A DNA stretch of 64,000 bases. Source: Candidatus Stoquefichus sp. SB1. Its GTDB lineage: Bacteria; Bacillota_I; Bacilli_A; Erysipelotrichales; Coprobacillaceae. The stretch is from the NCBI RefSeq assembly GCF_001244545.1, contig NZ_LN852694.1, positions 502,172 through 566,171 of the forward strand, given 5' to 3'. The notes beneath the pieces were generated by a model, which worked only from the letters and a program-made list of their open reading frames with translations, made no database searches and was not told the DNA's origin. Below are positions 8,804 through 16,686 of the stretch, one piece after another. Every line of letters begins with the position of its first letter. Within the stretch, counting starts at the first letter, position 1. A program made the translations under genes and the position numbers.

Positions 8804-9631
8804 ATGAATATATTAGAACAAGAATTTATAAAAGGCTTTATGAGAATGTGTAGTGATGGTTTTATGCAAGGCTGGCATGAACGTAATGGTGGAAATTTAT
8901 CTTATCGTATGAAAGAGCAAGAGGTCCAAAGTATACAATCAGCATTTTCATATCAACGTGCCTGGACAGATATAGGAACAGAAGTTTTGAATCTTGCAAA
9001 TGAATATTTTTTAGTCACAGGTTCCGGAAAATATTTTAGAAATGTGGAATTGAATCCTGAAGCGAATATAGGGATTGTTGAAATTGATGCAACAGGGACA
9101 CAATATCGTGTCGTCTGGGGGCTTATCAATGGAGCAGTTCCAACTAGCGAACTCCCAACACATTTGATGAATCATGCTGTTAAGAAAATGACAACGAACA
9201 ATTTACATCGAGTGATTTATCATTGTCATACAACAAATGTCATTGCTTTAACATTTGTTTTGCCACTTAAAGATGAAATCTTTACAAGAGAGTTATGGGA
9301 AATGGCAACGGAATGTCCAGTCGTATTTCCATCAGGTGTAGGTGTTGTTCCATGGATGGTCCCAGGTGGAAAAGATATTGCAGTCGCAACAAGTGAGAAA
9401 ATGCACAATTATGATGTTGCCATTTGGGCTCATCATGGTATATTTTGTTCGGGTATAGATTTTGATGCAACATTTGGTCTTGCTCATACTGTAGAAAAGT
9501 CAGCAGAGATATTGGTGAAAATGTTATCAATGACACCTCATAAATTACAAACAATTACACCTGCTCAATTTTGCCATTTAGCAAAAGAATTTCATGTATC
9601 TTTACCAGAAAAATTTTTATATGAAAAATAA
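8804..9631 (+). CDS. rhaD: rhamnulose-1-phosphate aldolase
   Basis: Class II zinc aldolase that cleaves L-rhamnulose 1-phosphate into dihydroxyacetone phosphate and L-lactaldehyde. The 275-residue protein has the aldolase II/AraD fold: WHERNGGNLSYR (about residue 24), VTGSGKYFRNV for phosphate binding (about 71), the zinc ligand pair in VIYHCHTTNV (about 138) and a further histidine in IWAHHGIF (about 207). Last gene of the rhaBAD operon; a strong terminator follows. Confidence 0.94.
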   Translation: MNILEQEFIKGFMRMCSDGFMQGWHERNGGNLSYRMKEQEVQSIQSAFSYQRAWTDIGTEVLNLANEYFLVTGSGKYFRNVELNPEANIGIVEIDATGTQYRVVWGLINGAVPTSELPTHLMNHAVKKMTTNNLHRVIYHCHTTNVIALTFVLPLKDEIFTRELWEMATECPVVFPSGVGVVPWMVPGGKDIAVATSEKMHNYDVAIWAHHGIFCSGIDFDATFGLAHTVEKSAEILVKMLSMTPHKLQTITPAQFCHLAKEFHVSLPEKFLYEK

Positions 9632-9668
9632 ATATTTGTAGAATTTTAACCTCCCTTAAAATTCAATG

Positions 9669-9697
9669 AAAAAGTATGCAATATCATACTTTTTTTG
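9669..9697 (+). terminator. rho-independent terminator of rhaBAD
   Basis: AAAAAGTATG / CATACTTTTT with a 6-base loop and a run of seven T. It separates the rhamnose operon from the RpiR-sheath-tube unit. Confidence 0.85.
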
Positions 9698-9790
9698 TTT
9701 TTATATAAATTAAAGAAGATAAAGAGATTGAAAGTTTTATGCAAAAGATGAGAAATGGTTTATAATAATAACAAAGGAAGGGTAAACATT

Positions 9791-10543
9791 ATGGAAATAA
9801 TTATTTCAAGAATACTTAAATATCTTAATGGTTGTTTAAATGATGATCATATGTATCGGATTGGTAATTTTGTTGTGAAACATTATACACATATTTGCCA
9901 GTATCCATTGTCACGTTTTTTAAGTGAAGGTGGCTTTACTGAAGATGAGGTCGCTGATTTTTTTCATCATTTAGGATTTCATAGTTTTGATGAGTTTAAA
10001 CAAAAGTTATTAATTGACCATCAATTAAGAATGGAACAAATTCATGCAAGAATGATAGGTGCTAATGCAAATCAATTTTTAGATCATTTGAATGTTCAAT
10101 CAACAAAGGAAGAGTTTTTAAAATTAATTGATGATTTATGTGAATTGATTTTCCACGAAGGAAGAATTGTCATTGTAGGAGCATTGTTTCCAAGTAGTTT
10201 AGCAGTTGATTTTCAAACAGATATGATTACTCTTGGAAAAGAGGTCGTTGAATATCATCATTTTGATAAAACATTCCAATTTAAAGAAGATGATATCGTC
10301 TTTTTTATGACATCAACAGGAAGAACAATGGAATATAATGCAAAAAGAATGGTGAGTCAAAATCTTTGTGAAGCATATGTCGTTTTAATGACACAAAATA
10401 TTAAATATATTCATTTTGAGGATGTATGTGCTGATTATGTTGTTCATGTTCTTGGAAAGTTTAATGGAATTGAATTTGCTTATCAGGTCTTAATGGTTTT
10501 AGATTTAATCAGAGTACGTTATTATCAAAAATATTATCAATAA
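9791..10543 (+). CDS. RpiR/MurR-family regulator with SIS domain
   Basis: A 250-residue transcription factor. The N-terminus carries the RpiR-type helix-turn-helix (YPLSRFLSEGGFTEDEVADFFHHLGF, about residues 38-63; read as two shorter motifs), and the C-terminal half is a sugar-phosphate isomerase (SIS) fold with IVIVGALFPSSLA (about 128) and FFMTSTGRTMEYN (about 172). The start at 9791 has AAGGAAGGG upstream. Such proteins sense phosphosugars. It lies 30 bp before the phage-tail-like sheath gene with no terminator between, so it may control that pair, or it may regulate rhaBAD from behind. Confidence 0.82.
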   Translation: MEIIISRILKYLNGCLNDDHMYRIGNFVVKHYTHICQYPLSRFLSEGGFTEDEVADFFHHLGFHSFDEFKQKLLIDHQLRMEQIHARMIGANANQFLDHLNVQSTKEEFLKLIDDLCELIFHEGRIVIVGALFPSSLAVDFQTDMITLGKEVVEYHHFDKTFQFKEDDIVFFMTSTGRTMEYNAKRMVSQNLCEAYVVLMTQNIKYIHFEDVCADYVVHVLGKFNGIEFAYQVLMVLDLIRVRYYQKYYQ

Positions 10544-10575
10544 TTGGATTGATGTATGTAAAAGGAGTGAATGTG

Positions 10576-12285
10576 ATGGCAGAATATCTGGCACCAGGAG
10601 TTTATGTTGAAGAGTTTGATTCAGGAGTCAAAGCAATGGAAGGTGTAGGAACTAGTGCTGCTGGTTTTATAGGCATGGCTGTTCGTGGACCAACAAGAGG
10701 AAAACCAAGATTAGTCACTAATGTTACAGATTTTCATAAAAAGTTTGGTGGTTATCTAGGTGAAGAATATGGGGAACATCGTTTCTTAAGTTATGCAGTT
10801 GAACAATTTTTTGCAAATGGCGGAAGTCGCTGCTATATAATGAGAGTTGCTTCAGACAATCAAATGAGTGCAACGGTTGATATTGAAAATGTATTGAGAT
10901 TCACAGCAACAAGTTCAGGAAATTGGGGCAATGCGATTAAAGTTCAAATTCGTAAAACTTATCAGGCAAAAACTTTTGTAACTCGAAAGGCTAACGAGGA
11001 TGAAGAAAAAAAGAATCAGTATGTAGTAAAGTCATCTTATGGTTTTTATCCTGGTGATGTGATTGAATTTAATGAAAAACTTTATACAGTTATCAATGTT
11101 TTTGATAATATTTTAGAGTTGAATAAATCTTTAGAAGGTAATTATTTTAAAGATGAAACACATCCTCATGCTTTTTTGCAAAGTGTTGTCATGGATATAC
11201 ATGTGATATATGAAAATTTTGAAGAAGTTTATGAAAATTGTTCATTGAATCCGTCTTCACCTTCATTTGTTGTTAATGCTTTAGAAAAATCAGATTTTAT
11301 TCAAGTTAGTCTTATAGAAACAACTGATAAAAAAGTGGATTATGAAGTGTTCTATACAAAATATACAACTGAACTGCAACCTTATCTTTTGACTGGTGGT
11401 ACAACCATTATGCCGTCAGTCGATTATGCGGATATGTATATTGGAAAAGATAATGGTCCCTCACAACGTTCAGGAATTCAGGCATTTATTGAAATGAATG
11501 ATGTCAGTATAATGGCTGTACCAGGAATTACAAGTGAAGCTATACAGAGTGCTTTAATTACGCATTGTGAAATGACAGGAAGTCGTTTTGCAATCTTAGA
11601 TGCTCCATTTAATGCGACAACTATTGATCAATTATTGTGGCATCGTGACCAGTATAATACAACTTATGCTGCTATATATCATCCATGGTTACTTGCTTTT
11701 GATCCATTATTAAAGAAAAATTCATATACACCACCAAGTGGAGCAATGGCAGGAATTTATGCAAGAGTTGATAATACACGTGGAGTATGGAAAGCTCCTG
11801 CAAATGAAGTTGTTAGAAATGTAATAGGGTTATCTGTGAATTATAATGAAGCTGATCAAGGAAAATTAAACCCTAAAGGAGTGAATTTGATTCGCTCTTT
11901 ACCAGGTATGGGAATCCGTGTTTGGGGTGCAAGAACATGTTCAAGTGATAGCAATTGGAAATATGTCAATGTGCGTAGATTATTCATTTATATAGAAGAG
12001 TCTATTAAAGCCAATACTAGTTGGGCAGTTTTTGAACCTAACGATGAAAATTTATGGTCACGTGTTTCTGGAACAATCCATGTTTTCTTAACAACTTTGT
12101 GGCGTGATGGTGCATTAGCTGGGTCATCAGCTGATGAAGCATTCTTTGTTAATGTTGGAAGAACAACAATGACACAAGATGATATTTCAAATGGACGTTT
12201 GATTTGTGTTATTGGGGTTGCACCAGTCAGACCAGCAGAATTTATTATCTTTAGAATTACTCAAAAAATACAAGATGCAAGTTAA
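10576..12285 (+). CDS. contractile-tail sheath protein (phage/eCIS type)
   Basis: A 569-residue sheath protein. In contractile phage tails and extracellular contractile injection systems such subunits form the outer tube that shortens to drive the inner tube. Key signs: N-terminal YLAPGVYVEEFDSG (residues 4-17), TSAAGFIGMAVRGP (28-41), the middle region including FAILDAP-type beta-strand, and the C-terminal closing domain VIGVAPVRPAEFIIFRI. The start at 10576 is 10 bases after AAAGGAG. The tube gene is 15 bp downstream. No baseplate, spike, capsid, lysis or AAA ATPase gene is present nearby, so the product cannot make a full particle with the genes in this window. Codon use resembles its neighbours. 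Confidence 0.87.
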   Translation: MAEYLAPGVYVEEFDSGVKAMEGVGTSAAGFIGMAVRGPTRGKPRLVTNVTDFHKKFGGYLGEEYGEHRFLSYAVEQFFANGGSRCYIMRVASDNQMSATVDIENVLRFTATSSGNWGNAIKVQIRKTYQAKTFVTRKANEDEEKKNQYVVKSSYGFYPGDVIEFNEKLYTVINVFDNILELNKSLEGNYFKDETHPHAFLQSVVMDIHVIYENFEEVYENCSLNPSSPSFVVNALEKSDFIQVSLIETTDKKVDYEVFYTKYTTELQPYLLTGGTTIMPSVDYADMYIGKDNGPSQRSGIQAFIEMNDVSIMAVPGITSEAIQSALITHCEMTGSRFAILDAPFNATTIDQLLWHRDQYNTTYAAIYHPWLLAFDPLLKKNSYTPPSGAMAGIYARVDNTRGVWKAPANEVVRNVIGLSVNYNEADQGKLNPKGVNLIRSLPGMGIRVWGARTCSSDSNWKYVNVRRLFIYIEESIKANTSWAVFEPNDENLWSRVSGTIHVFLTTLWRDGALAGSSADEAFFVNVGRTTMTQDDISNGRLICVIGVAPVRPAEFIIFRITQKIQDAS

Positions 12286-12300
12286 AGGAGAAAATAGAAA

Positions 12301-12723
12301 ATGGCATATGTATATCCATACAAAAAATACAATTATATTATTTTCATTGATTCAAAAGAAATGGCAGGATTCTCTGAAATCAGTGCTTTGGATATTGCAA
12401 TCGATCCTATTGAGTATCGTGAAGGTATACACCCTGTTCTCAAACAACCAGGACTTGTTAAATATGGTAATGTCACTTTGAAATGGGGAGTTATTACAGC
12501 GACTGAATTCTTCACTTGGTTACAAAGTGCTGGTGAGGATACATGTGAGAGAAAAACAATCACAGTTCAACTTTGTGATGATTCCCATGGCATGGCTGCA
12601 AAGTGGGAAGTGATTAATGCGTGGCCAGTTAAATATACACTAACAGATGTTAATGCAACAAGTAATGAAATTGCGATTGAAAATATGGAACTGGCACATG
12701 AAGGTATTGTTTGTATAAGATAA
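12301..12723 (+). CDS. tail tube protein (gp19/TIGR02241-like)
   Basis: A 140-residue protein of the T4 gp19-like tail tube family, whose hexameric rings stack to form the inner tube within the sheath. Family signs are the N-terminal FIDSKEMAGFSEISALDI (residues 15-32), the segment KYGNVTLKWGVI (57-68) and the C-terminal IAIENMELAHEGI. The ATG follows AAAGGAG by 8-9 bases, 15 bp after the sheath stop. A strong terminator follows, so sheath and tube form a two-gene unit, perhaps with the RpiR regulator. There is only one tube paralogue here; eCIS loci often have two. Confidence 0.87.
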   Translation: MAYVYPYKKYNYIIFIDSKEMAGFSEISALDIAIDPIEYREGIHPVLKQPGLVKYGNVTLKWGVITATEFFTWLQSAGEDTCERKTITVQLCDDSHGMAAKWEVINAWPVKYTLTDVNATSNEIAIENMELAHEGIVCIR

Positions 12724-12802
12724 TAATCTCTATTTCTTTATAAATTGTTAAAAATTTTTATATTTAAGATAGCTAACTTTTTATAGATTCCATAATCAAA
12801 TA

Positions 12803-12829
12803 AAGGCACTCCATACACTGGAGTGCCTT
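12803..12829. terminator. bidirectional terminator between tube gene and glmS
   Basis: AAGGCACTCCA / TGGAGTGCCTT, 11 bp with a 5-base loop. It ends the plus-strand sheath-tube unit and the minus-strand glmS. Confidence 0.8.
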
Positions 12830-12835
12830 AAATTA

Positions 12836-14638
12836 TTATTCGACAGTTACTGATTTTGCTAAGTTACGAGGCTTATCAACGTCGCATCCTTTAATGCAAG
12901 CTGTATAATAAGCAAGCAATTGTAATGGAATGGCTACTAAAATAGCTTGCAATGTTGGAGTTACATCTGGTAAATAGTATGTGTTTTCAACATTTTTGAC
13001 TTCTTCACCATGAGTCGTTATTAAAATCACACGTGCTCCTCTTGCGATTGTTTCTTGAATATTACTAATGGTTTTAGCAGCAATATGAGGTTGAGTTGCA
13101 ACCGCAATGACAACAGATCCTTCTTCAATTAAAGCAATAGGTCCATGTTTTAATTCACCTGCAACATAAGCATCAGCATGAACATAAGAAACTTCTTTTA
13201 ATTTTAATGCCCCTTCTAAAACACTCGCATAATCTAAGCCTCGGCCAATAAAATAAGCATCATGTAATGTTTCTAACATTTTAGCATATTGTTCAAAGAG
13301 CTGATGATCATTTAAAATATTTTCAACATATTGAGGGATTTGATTTAATTGTTGAATTGTTTTGAAATCAACATCTTTCCCTAACTGTTGTGCAACATAA
13401 TAGGCTAATAAAATTAATAAGACCAATTGTGTTGTATAGGCTTTGGTTGAAGCAACAGCAATTTCAGGTCCAGCACAAGTATACAAAACATAATCAGCAT
13501 CTCTGGAAATTGTACTTCCTAAAACATTAGCAATAGCAATTGTTGTGGCATGATGTTCTTTAGCAAGACGTAAGGCTGCTAAGGTATCTGCCGTTTCACC
13601 AGATTGTGAGACAAATATAGCAAGTGTATGTTCATCAATCAAAGGATCACTGTATCTAAATTCACTAGCAACAGTTGCTATGACAGGAATTTTTGTTGAA
13701 CGTTCTAAAACTTGTGAGCCACATAATGATGCATGGTAGGCTGTACCACAAGCTACAAAATAGACTCTATTATATTGATGAAAATCAATCCCTTGAAGTT
13801 CATCAAGAATGATTTTCTGATCAGCAATTCTTCCTCTTAATGTTTCCTGAATAACATGTGGCTGTTCATAAATTTCTTTTAACATAAAAGTATCATAACC
13901 ATCTTTTTGAGCAGCTTCTAAATCATAGGGAATAGTGACAAGTTCTTTATTTATTTCTTTTCCATCATGAGTATAAAAATGAATTTTGTCTTTTTGTAAA
14001 ATAGCCATTTCTAAATCATCTAAAAAATAAACATCTTTTGTATATGCAAGTAAAGCTGGAATATCACTTGCTGCAACATAAGCCCCATCAGCTTTTCCAA
14101 TAATTAAAGGACTATCTTTTTTCGCAACAATAATTTTTTCGGGCTCAAAAACAGAAACAATACATAAAGCATAACTCCCTTCAATTTTTTTGAGAACTTT
14201 TTTTGTCGCTTCAAATAAATCTCCATCATAATAATAGTCTAATAATTGAACTACCACTTCACTATCAGTCTCAGATTGAAAATGATATCCTTTTGCAATA
14301 AGCTCATCTTTTAATTCACGATAATTTTCAATAATTCCATTGTGTACTAAAGAAATCGTTTCATCATCATTGCTATGAGGATGAGAATTGAGATTTGAAG
14401 GGATTCCGTGAGTTGCCCATCTTGTATGACCAATCCCAACATGCCCTTCTAATTTGTAATCTTGAAGTTTATCTTCAAGATTTTTTAATCTCCCTTTACA
14501 TTTAACCGTTTGTAAAGCACCTTTTTCAATGGTTGTCACTCCTGCACTATCATATCCACGATATTCGAGTTTAGAGAGTCCCTGCATTAAAAAGGGTAAA
14601 GCAAAACCATTACCGCAATACGCTGTAATTCCACACAT
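12836..14638 (-). CDS. glmS: glutamine-fructose-6-phosphate aminotransferase
   Basis: Converts fructose 6-phosphate and glutamine to glucosamine 6-phosphate, the first step towards cell-wall UDP-GlcNAc. The 600-residue protein begins MCGI, giving the catalytic N-terminal cysteine after Met removal. The glutaminase domain contains GIGHTRWATHG (about 70) and HNGIIENY (about 98). Two SIS domains follow: ACGTAYHASL (about 296) and SQSGETADT (about 345), and the C-terminus is the usual CDVDKPRNLAKSVTVE. GGAGG stands upstream of the ATG. A glmS ribozyme lies in the leader, so expression is expected to fall when glucosamine 6-phosphate is plentiful. Confidence 0.97.
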   Translation of the reverse strand: MCGITAYCGNGFALPFLMQGLSKLEYRGYDSAGVTTIEKGALQTVKCKGRLKNLEDKLQDYKLEGHVGIGHTRWATHGIPSNLNSHPHSNDDETISLVHNGIIENYRELKDELIAKGYHFQSETDSEVVVQLLDYYYDGDLFEATKKVLKKIEGSYALCIVSVFEPEKIIVAKKDSPLIIGKADGAYVAASDIPALLAYTKDVYFLDDLEMAILQKDKIHFYTHDGKEINKELVTIPYDLEAAQKDGYDTFMLKEIYEQPHVIQETLRGRIADQKIILDELQGIDFHQYNRVYFVACGTAYHASLCGSQVLERSTKIPVIATVASEFRYSDPLIDEHTLAIFVSQSGETADTLAALRLAKEHHATTIAIANVLGSTISRDADYVLYTCAGPEIAVASTKAYTTQLVLLILLAYYVAQQLGKDVDFKTIQQLNQIPQYVENILNDHQLFEQYAKMLETLHDAYFIGRGLDYASVLEGALKLKEVSYVHADAYVAGELKHGPIALIEEGSVVIAVATQPHIAAKTISNIQETIARGARVILITTHGEEVKNVENTYYLPDVTPTLQAILVAIPLQLLAYYTACIKGCDVDKPRNLAKSVTVE

Positions 14639-14679
14639 AAAAACATTCCTCCATTTAAATTATTTATTATTGAATGAAG

Positions 14680-14814
14680 TTATGCCTGATGATATTTGTT
14701 TAATGATTACTCATTATTTTTGCTCATCGTTTAGGTAGCATCATACCTCCAGATCATCCGCCGAATCTTTCGATAAATCTGGTCCTCGTCAACTCATAAA
14801 GAGTCCTGGCGCTT
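14680..14814 (-). ncRNA. glmS ribozyme
   Basis: On the minus strand, just 5' of glmS. The core is clear: AGCGCCAGGACT at the 5' side (cleavage expected between 14813 and 14812), AGTTGACGAGGA, TTATCGA, TTCGGCGGATGATC, and the P4 hairpin GGTATGATGCTACC. The ribozyme uses glucosamine 6-phosphate as cofactor to cut its own mRNA. The 3' border is approximate. Confidence 0.92.
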
Positions 14815-14970
14815 CTTTTTTTTATTTCCTTCTTCAATAACGATTACCATTATACATGAAACTGACTTCTATTTTTTTCATATTTTAAAAATAGAAGATA
14901 TATTAATATATGTTATTAAAAATGCTTGTGTGAAGATAAATCAAACTTTTTTAAAAAAGTTTGATTAAAA

Positions 14971-15013
14971 AAAAGAAAAATGAGAAAAATATGCGTATAT
15001 ATATAGTAGGAGG
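14971..15013 (+). promoter_or_regulatory. shared A-rich/TATATATA promoter-SD block, copy 2
   Basis: Ungapped match to 2712-2754; the last 22 bases are identical. Here the block runs straight into the ATG of the next gene (6 bases after the SD), which supports a combined promoter and ribosome-site function with a very short leader. Confidence 0.55.
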
Positions 15014-15019
15014 GTTATT

Positions 15020-15541
15020 ATGAGTATTCAGAGTAATTTAATGGAAATTAATAAATCATTACAAAAACTTGAAGAATCTGGTATCTATGATGTTGAAAAA
15101 TATAGTTATGCATTGTTGCATCAAACCAATCAGCTAGAATATTTTTATTGCCATCTTGTGAAAGATGGTGACTGTAATCAAACATATTATCATGTACATA
15201 AACGCCCACGTATTCATCAACTGGCTTATTTCAATATAGGAAGAGGCTTTCCTAAAGAACTGATGGATGGACACTGGTGCTATGTTTTAAAAGATATGGG
15301 CTATAAGATGTTAGTGATTCCCTGTACATCAATTAAAGAAGATTCAACACCACCTAATCCTTTGTTTGAAAAGGACATTAAAATAAAAACTGACGCACAT
15401 ATAACGCATTGCCGCATTCAACTAAGTGATATTCGTTCTATTGATTTGCAACGATTAGATTTAAGAAAAGCATTTTATACTGTTTTAACACCAAAAGAAG
15501 AAATATTAGAATTTGTAGAAAAAAATTTGTTTGATAAGTAA
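15020..15541 (+). CDS. uncharacterised protein, possibly MazF/PemK-like
   Basis: A 173-residue soluble protein that I do not firmly recognise. Residues 1-50 look helical. The segment from about 70 on (FNIGRGFPKELMDGHWCYVLKDMGYKMLVIPCTSI, read in parts) followed by THCRIQLSDIRSIDLQRLD resembles the order of elements in MazF/PemK RNases: a glycine-rich entry loop, a strand ending in V-I-P-x-T-S, and a late strand with I-R-x-I-D-x-x-R-L. No antitoxin-like gene is adjacent. Its start is fixed by the shared promoter-SD block 6 bases upstream. It may instead be an unrelated beta-barrel protein. Confidence 0.45.
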   Translation: MSIQSNLMEINKSLQKLEESGIYDVEKYSYALLHQTNQLEYFYCHLVKDGDCNQTYYHVHKRPRIHQLAYFNIGRGFPKELMDGHWCYVLKDMGYKMLVIPCTSIKEDSTPPNPLFEKDIKIKTDAHITHCRIQLSDIRSIDLQRLDLRKAFYTVLTPKEEILEFVEKNLFDK

Positions 15542-15586
15542 ACTTCTTTCATGTATGATAATGTTTATATATGTGGGGGAATGAGT

Positions 15587-16291
15587 ATGAATGAGTTTAT
15601 AGGTGGATGTAAAAAAGGTATGCCAATAGCTCTGGGATATTTCCCAGTTGCTTTTTCTTTTGGGGTACTGGTTGCATCAAGTGGATTACCACTTGGATTA
15701 GCAACTTTGATATCATTGACAAATTTGACTTCGTCAGGACAATTTGCTGGAATATCATTAATCTTAGCCAATGCATCTTATCTTGAAATTGCAGCAACAT
15801 TATTGATGATTAATGCAAGATATTTTTTAATGTCTTTATCATTAAGTCAGAAGATTGATCAAAATATGAATACATTACAAAGAATGATTATTTCTTTTGG
15901 TATTACTGATGAAACATTTGGGATTGCTTCAATTCAGCAGGAAACATTGACTTTTCGTTTTATGCTTGGATTTATTTTGCTGCCAATTATTGGATGGACA
16001 AGTGGAACTTTAGTGGGGGAAACTTTAATGAATGTATTACCGCCAGTATTGCAGAGTGCTATGGGGATTGCGTTATATGGAATGTTTTTAGCCATTATTA
16101 TTCCAGCTTCAGGAAAATCAAGAGCTATTTTAGAAGTGGTTATGATAAGTGCTTTTGTTTCAATTATCTTCTATTATGTGTCTTTCTTTGACGATATGTC
16201 GAGTGGTTTGAAATTAATTCTTGCGACAATGACTGGTGCTGTTTATGGAGCGTGGCGCTATCCATTGAAGGAGGAATGTAGAGATGAATAA
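15587..16291 (+). CDS. azlC: AzlC family branched-chain amino acid exporter subunit
   Basis: Large subunit of the AzlCD exporter for branched-chain amino acids and analogues in the cell membrane. The 234-residue product starts NEFIGGCKKGMPIALGYFPVAFSFG (read in two parts), the typical AzlC opening, and shows about seven membrane segments. The start at 15587 sits 8 bases after GGGGGA; an upstream ATG at 15581 is too close to that site. It overlaps azlD by 8 bases, the usual arrangement. Confidence 0.9.
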   Translation: MNEFIGGCKKGMPIALGYFPVAFSFGVLVASSGLPLGLATLISLTNLTSSGQFAGISLILANASYLEIAATLLMINARYFLMSLSLSQKIDQNMNTLQRMIISFGITDETFGIASIQQETLTFRFMLGFILLPIIGWTSGTLVGETLMNVLPPVLQSAMGIALYGMFLAIIIPASGKSRAILEVVMISAFVSIIFYYVSFFDDMSSGLKLILATMTGAVYGAWRYPLKEECRDE

Positions 16292-16601
16292 ATATATATT
16301 AATAAGTGTTTTGATTATGGCAGTATTTACATATATACCAAGAATGTTACCATTAACTTTTTTTAGAAAAGAGATCAAATCAACTTTTATTCGCTCGTTA
16401 TTGTTTTATGTTCCTTATGCTGTGTTATCAGCATTAACATTTCCAAGTATCTTCTATGCGACTGGCAATATTTATAGTGCCATAGGAGGATGTTTGGTAG
16501 GAATTTATTATGCATATTTAGATAAAGGACTTATCTTTGTGGCGTCTATGGCAATGCTGACTAGTTTAGTCATTGGGATAATATCCTTAGGAATCGGATG
16601 A
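16284..16601 (+). CDS. azlD: AzlD family small exporter subunit
   Basis: The 105-residue partner of AzlC with three to four membrane helices. YIPRMLPLTFFRKEI (about residues 18-32) is the family hallmark. The ribosome site AAGGAGG lies within azlC and the coding regions overlap by 8 bases, so translation is probably coupled. The stop codon is part of the terminator hairpin that follows. Confidence 0.88.
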   Translation: MNKYILISVLIMAVFTYIPRMLPLTFFRKEIKSTFIRSLLFYVPYAVLSALTFPSIFYATGNIYSAIGGCLVGIYYAYLDKGLIFVASMAMLTSLVIGIISLGIG

Positions 16602-16618
16602 ATCTGGTTCCTTTTTTT
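16590..16618 (+). terminator. terminator of azlCD
   Basis: GGAATCGGAT / ATCTGGTTCC, 10 bp with two-base loop and seven T. The azlD stop codon lies within the stem-loop. Confidence 0.75.
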
Positions 16619-16686
16619 ATACCCTATTTTGAAAGGAGGTGATGCCTGTATATTATTAATTAATGACAAAGAAAGGGGAAAAAACA

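Noticed and set aside
9755-12829. Prophage
   Set aside because: Only sheath and tube genes are phage-like; no integrase, capsid, portal, terminase or lysis genes and no attachment repeats seen.
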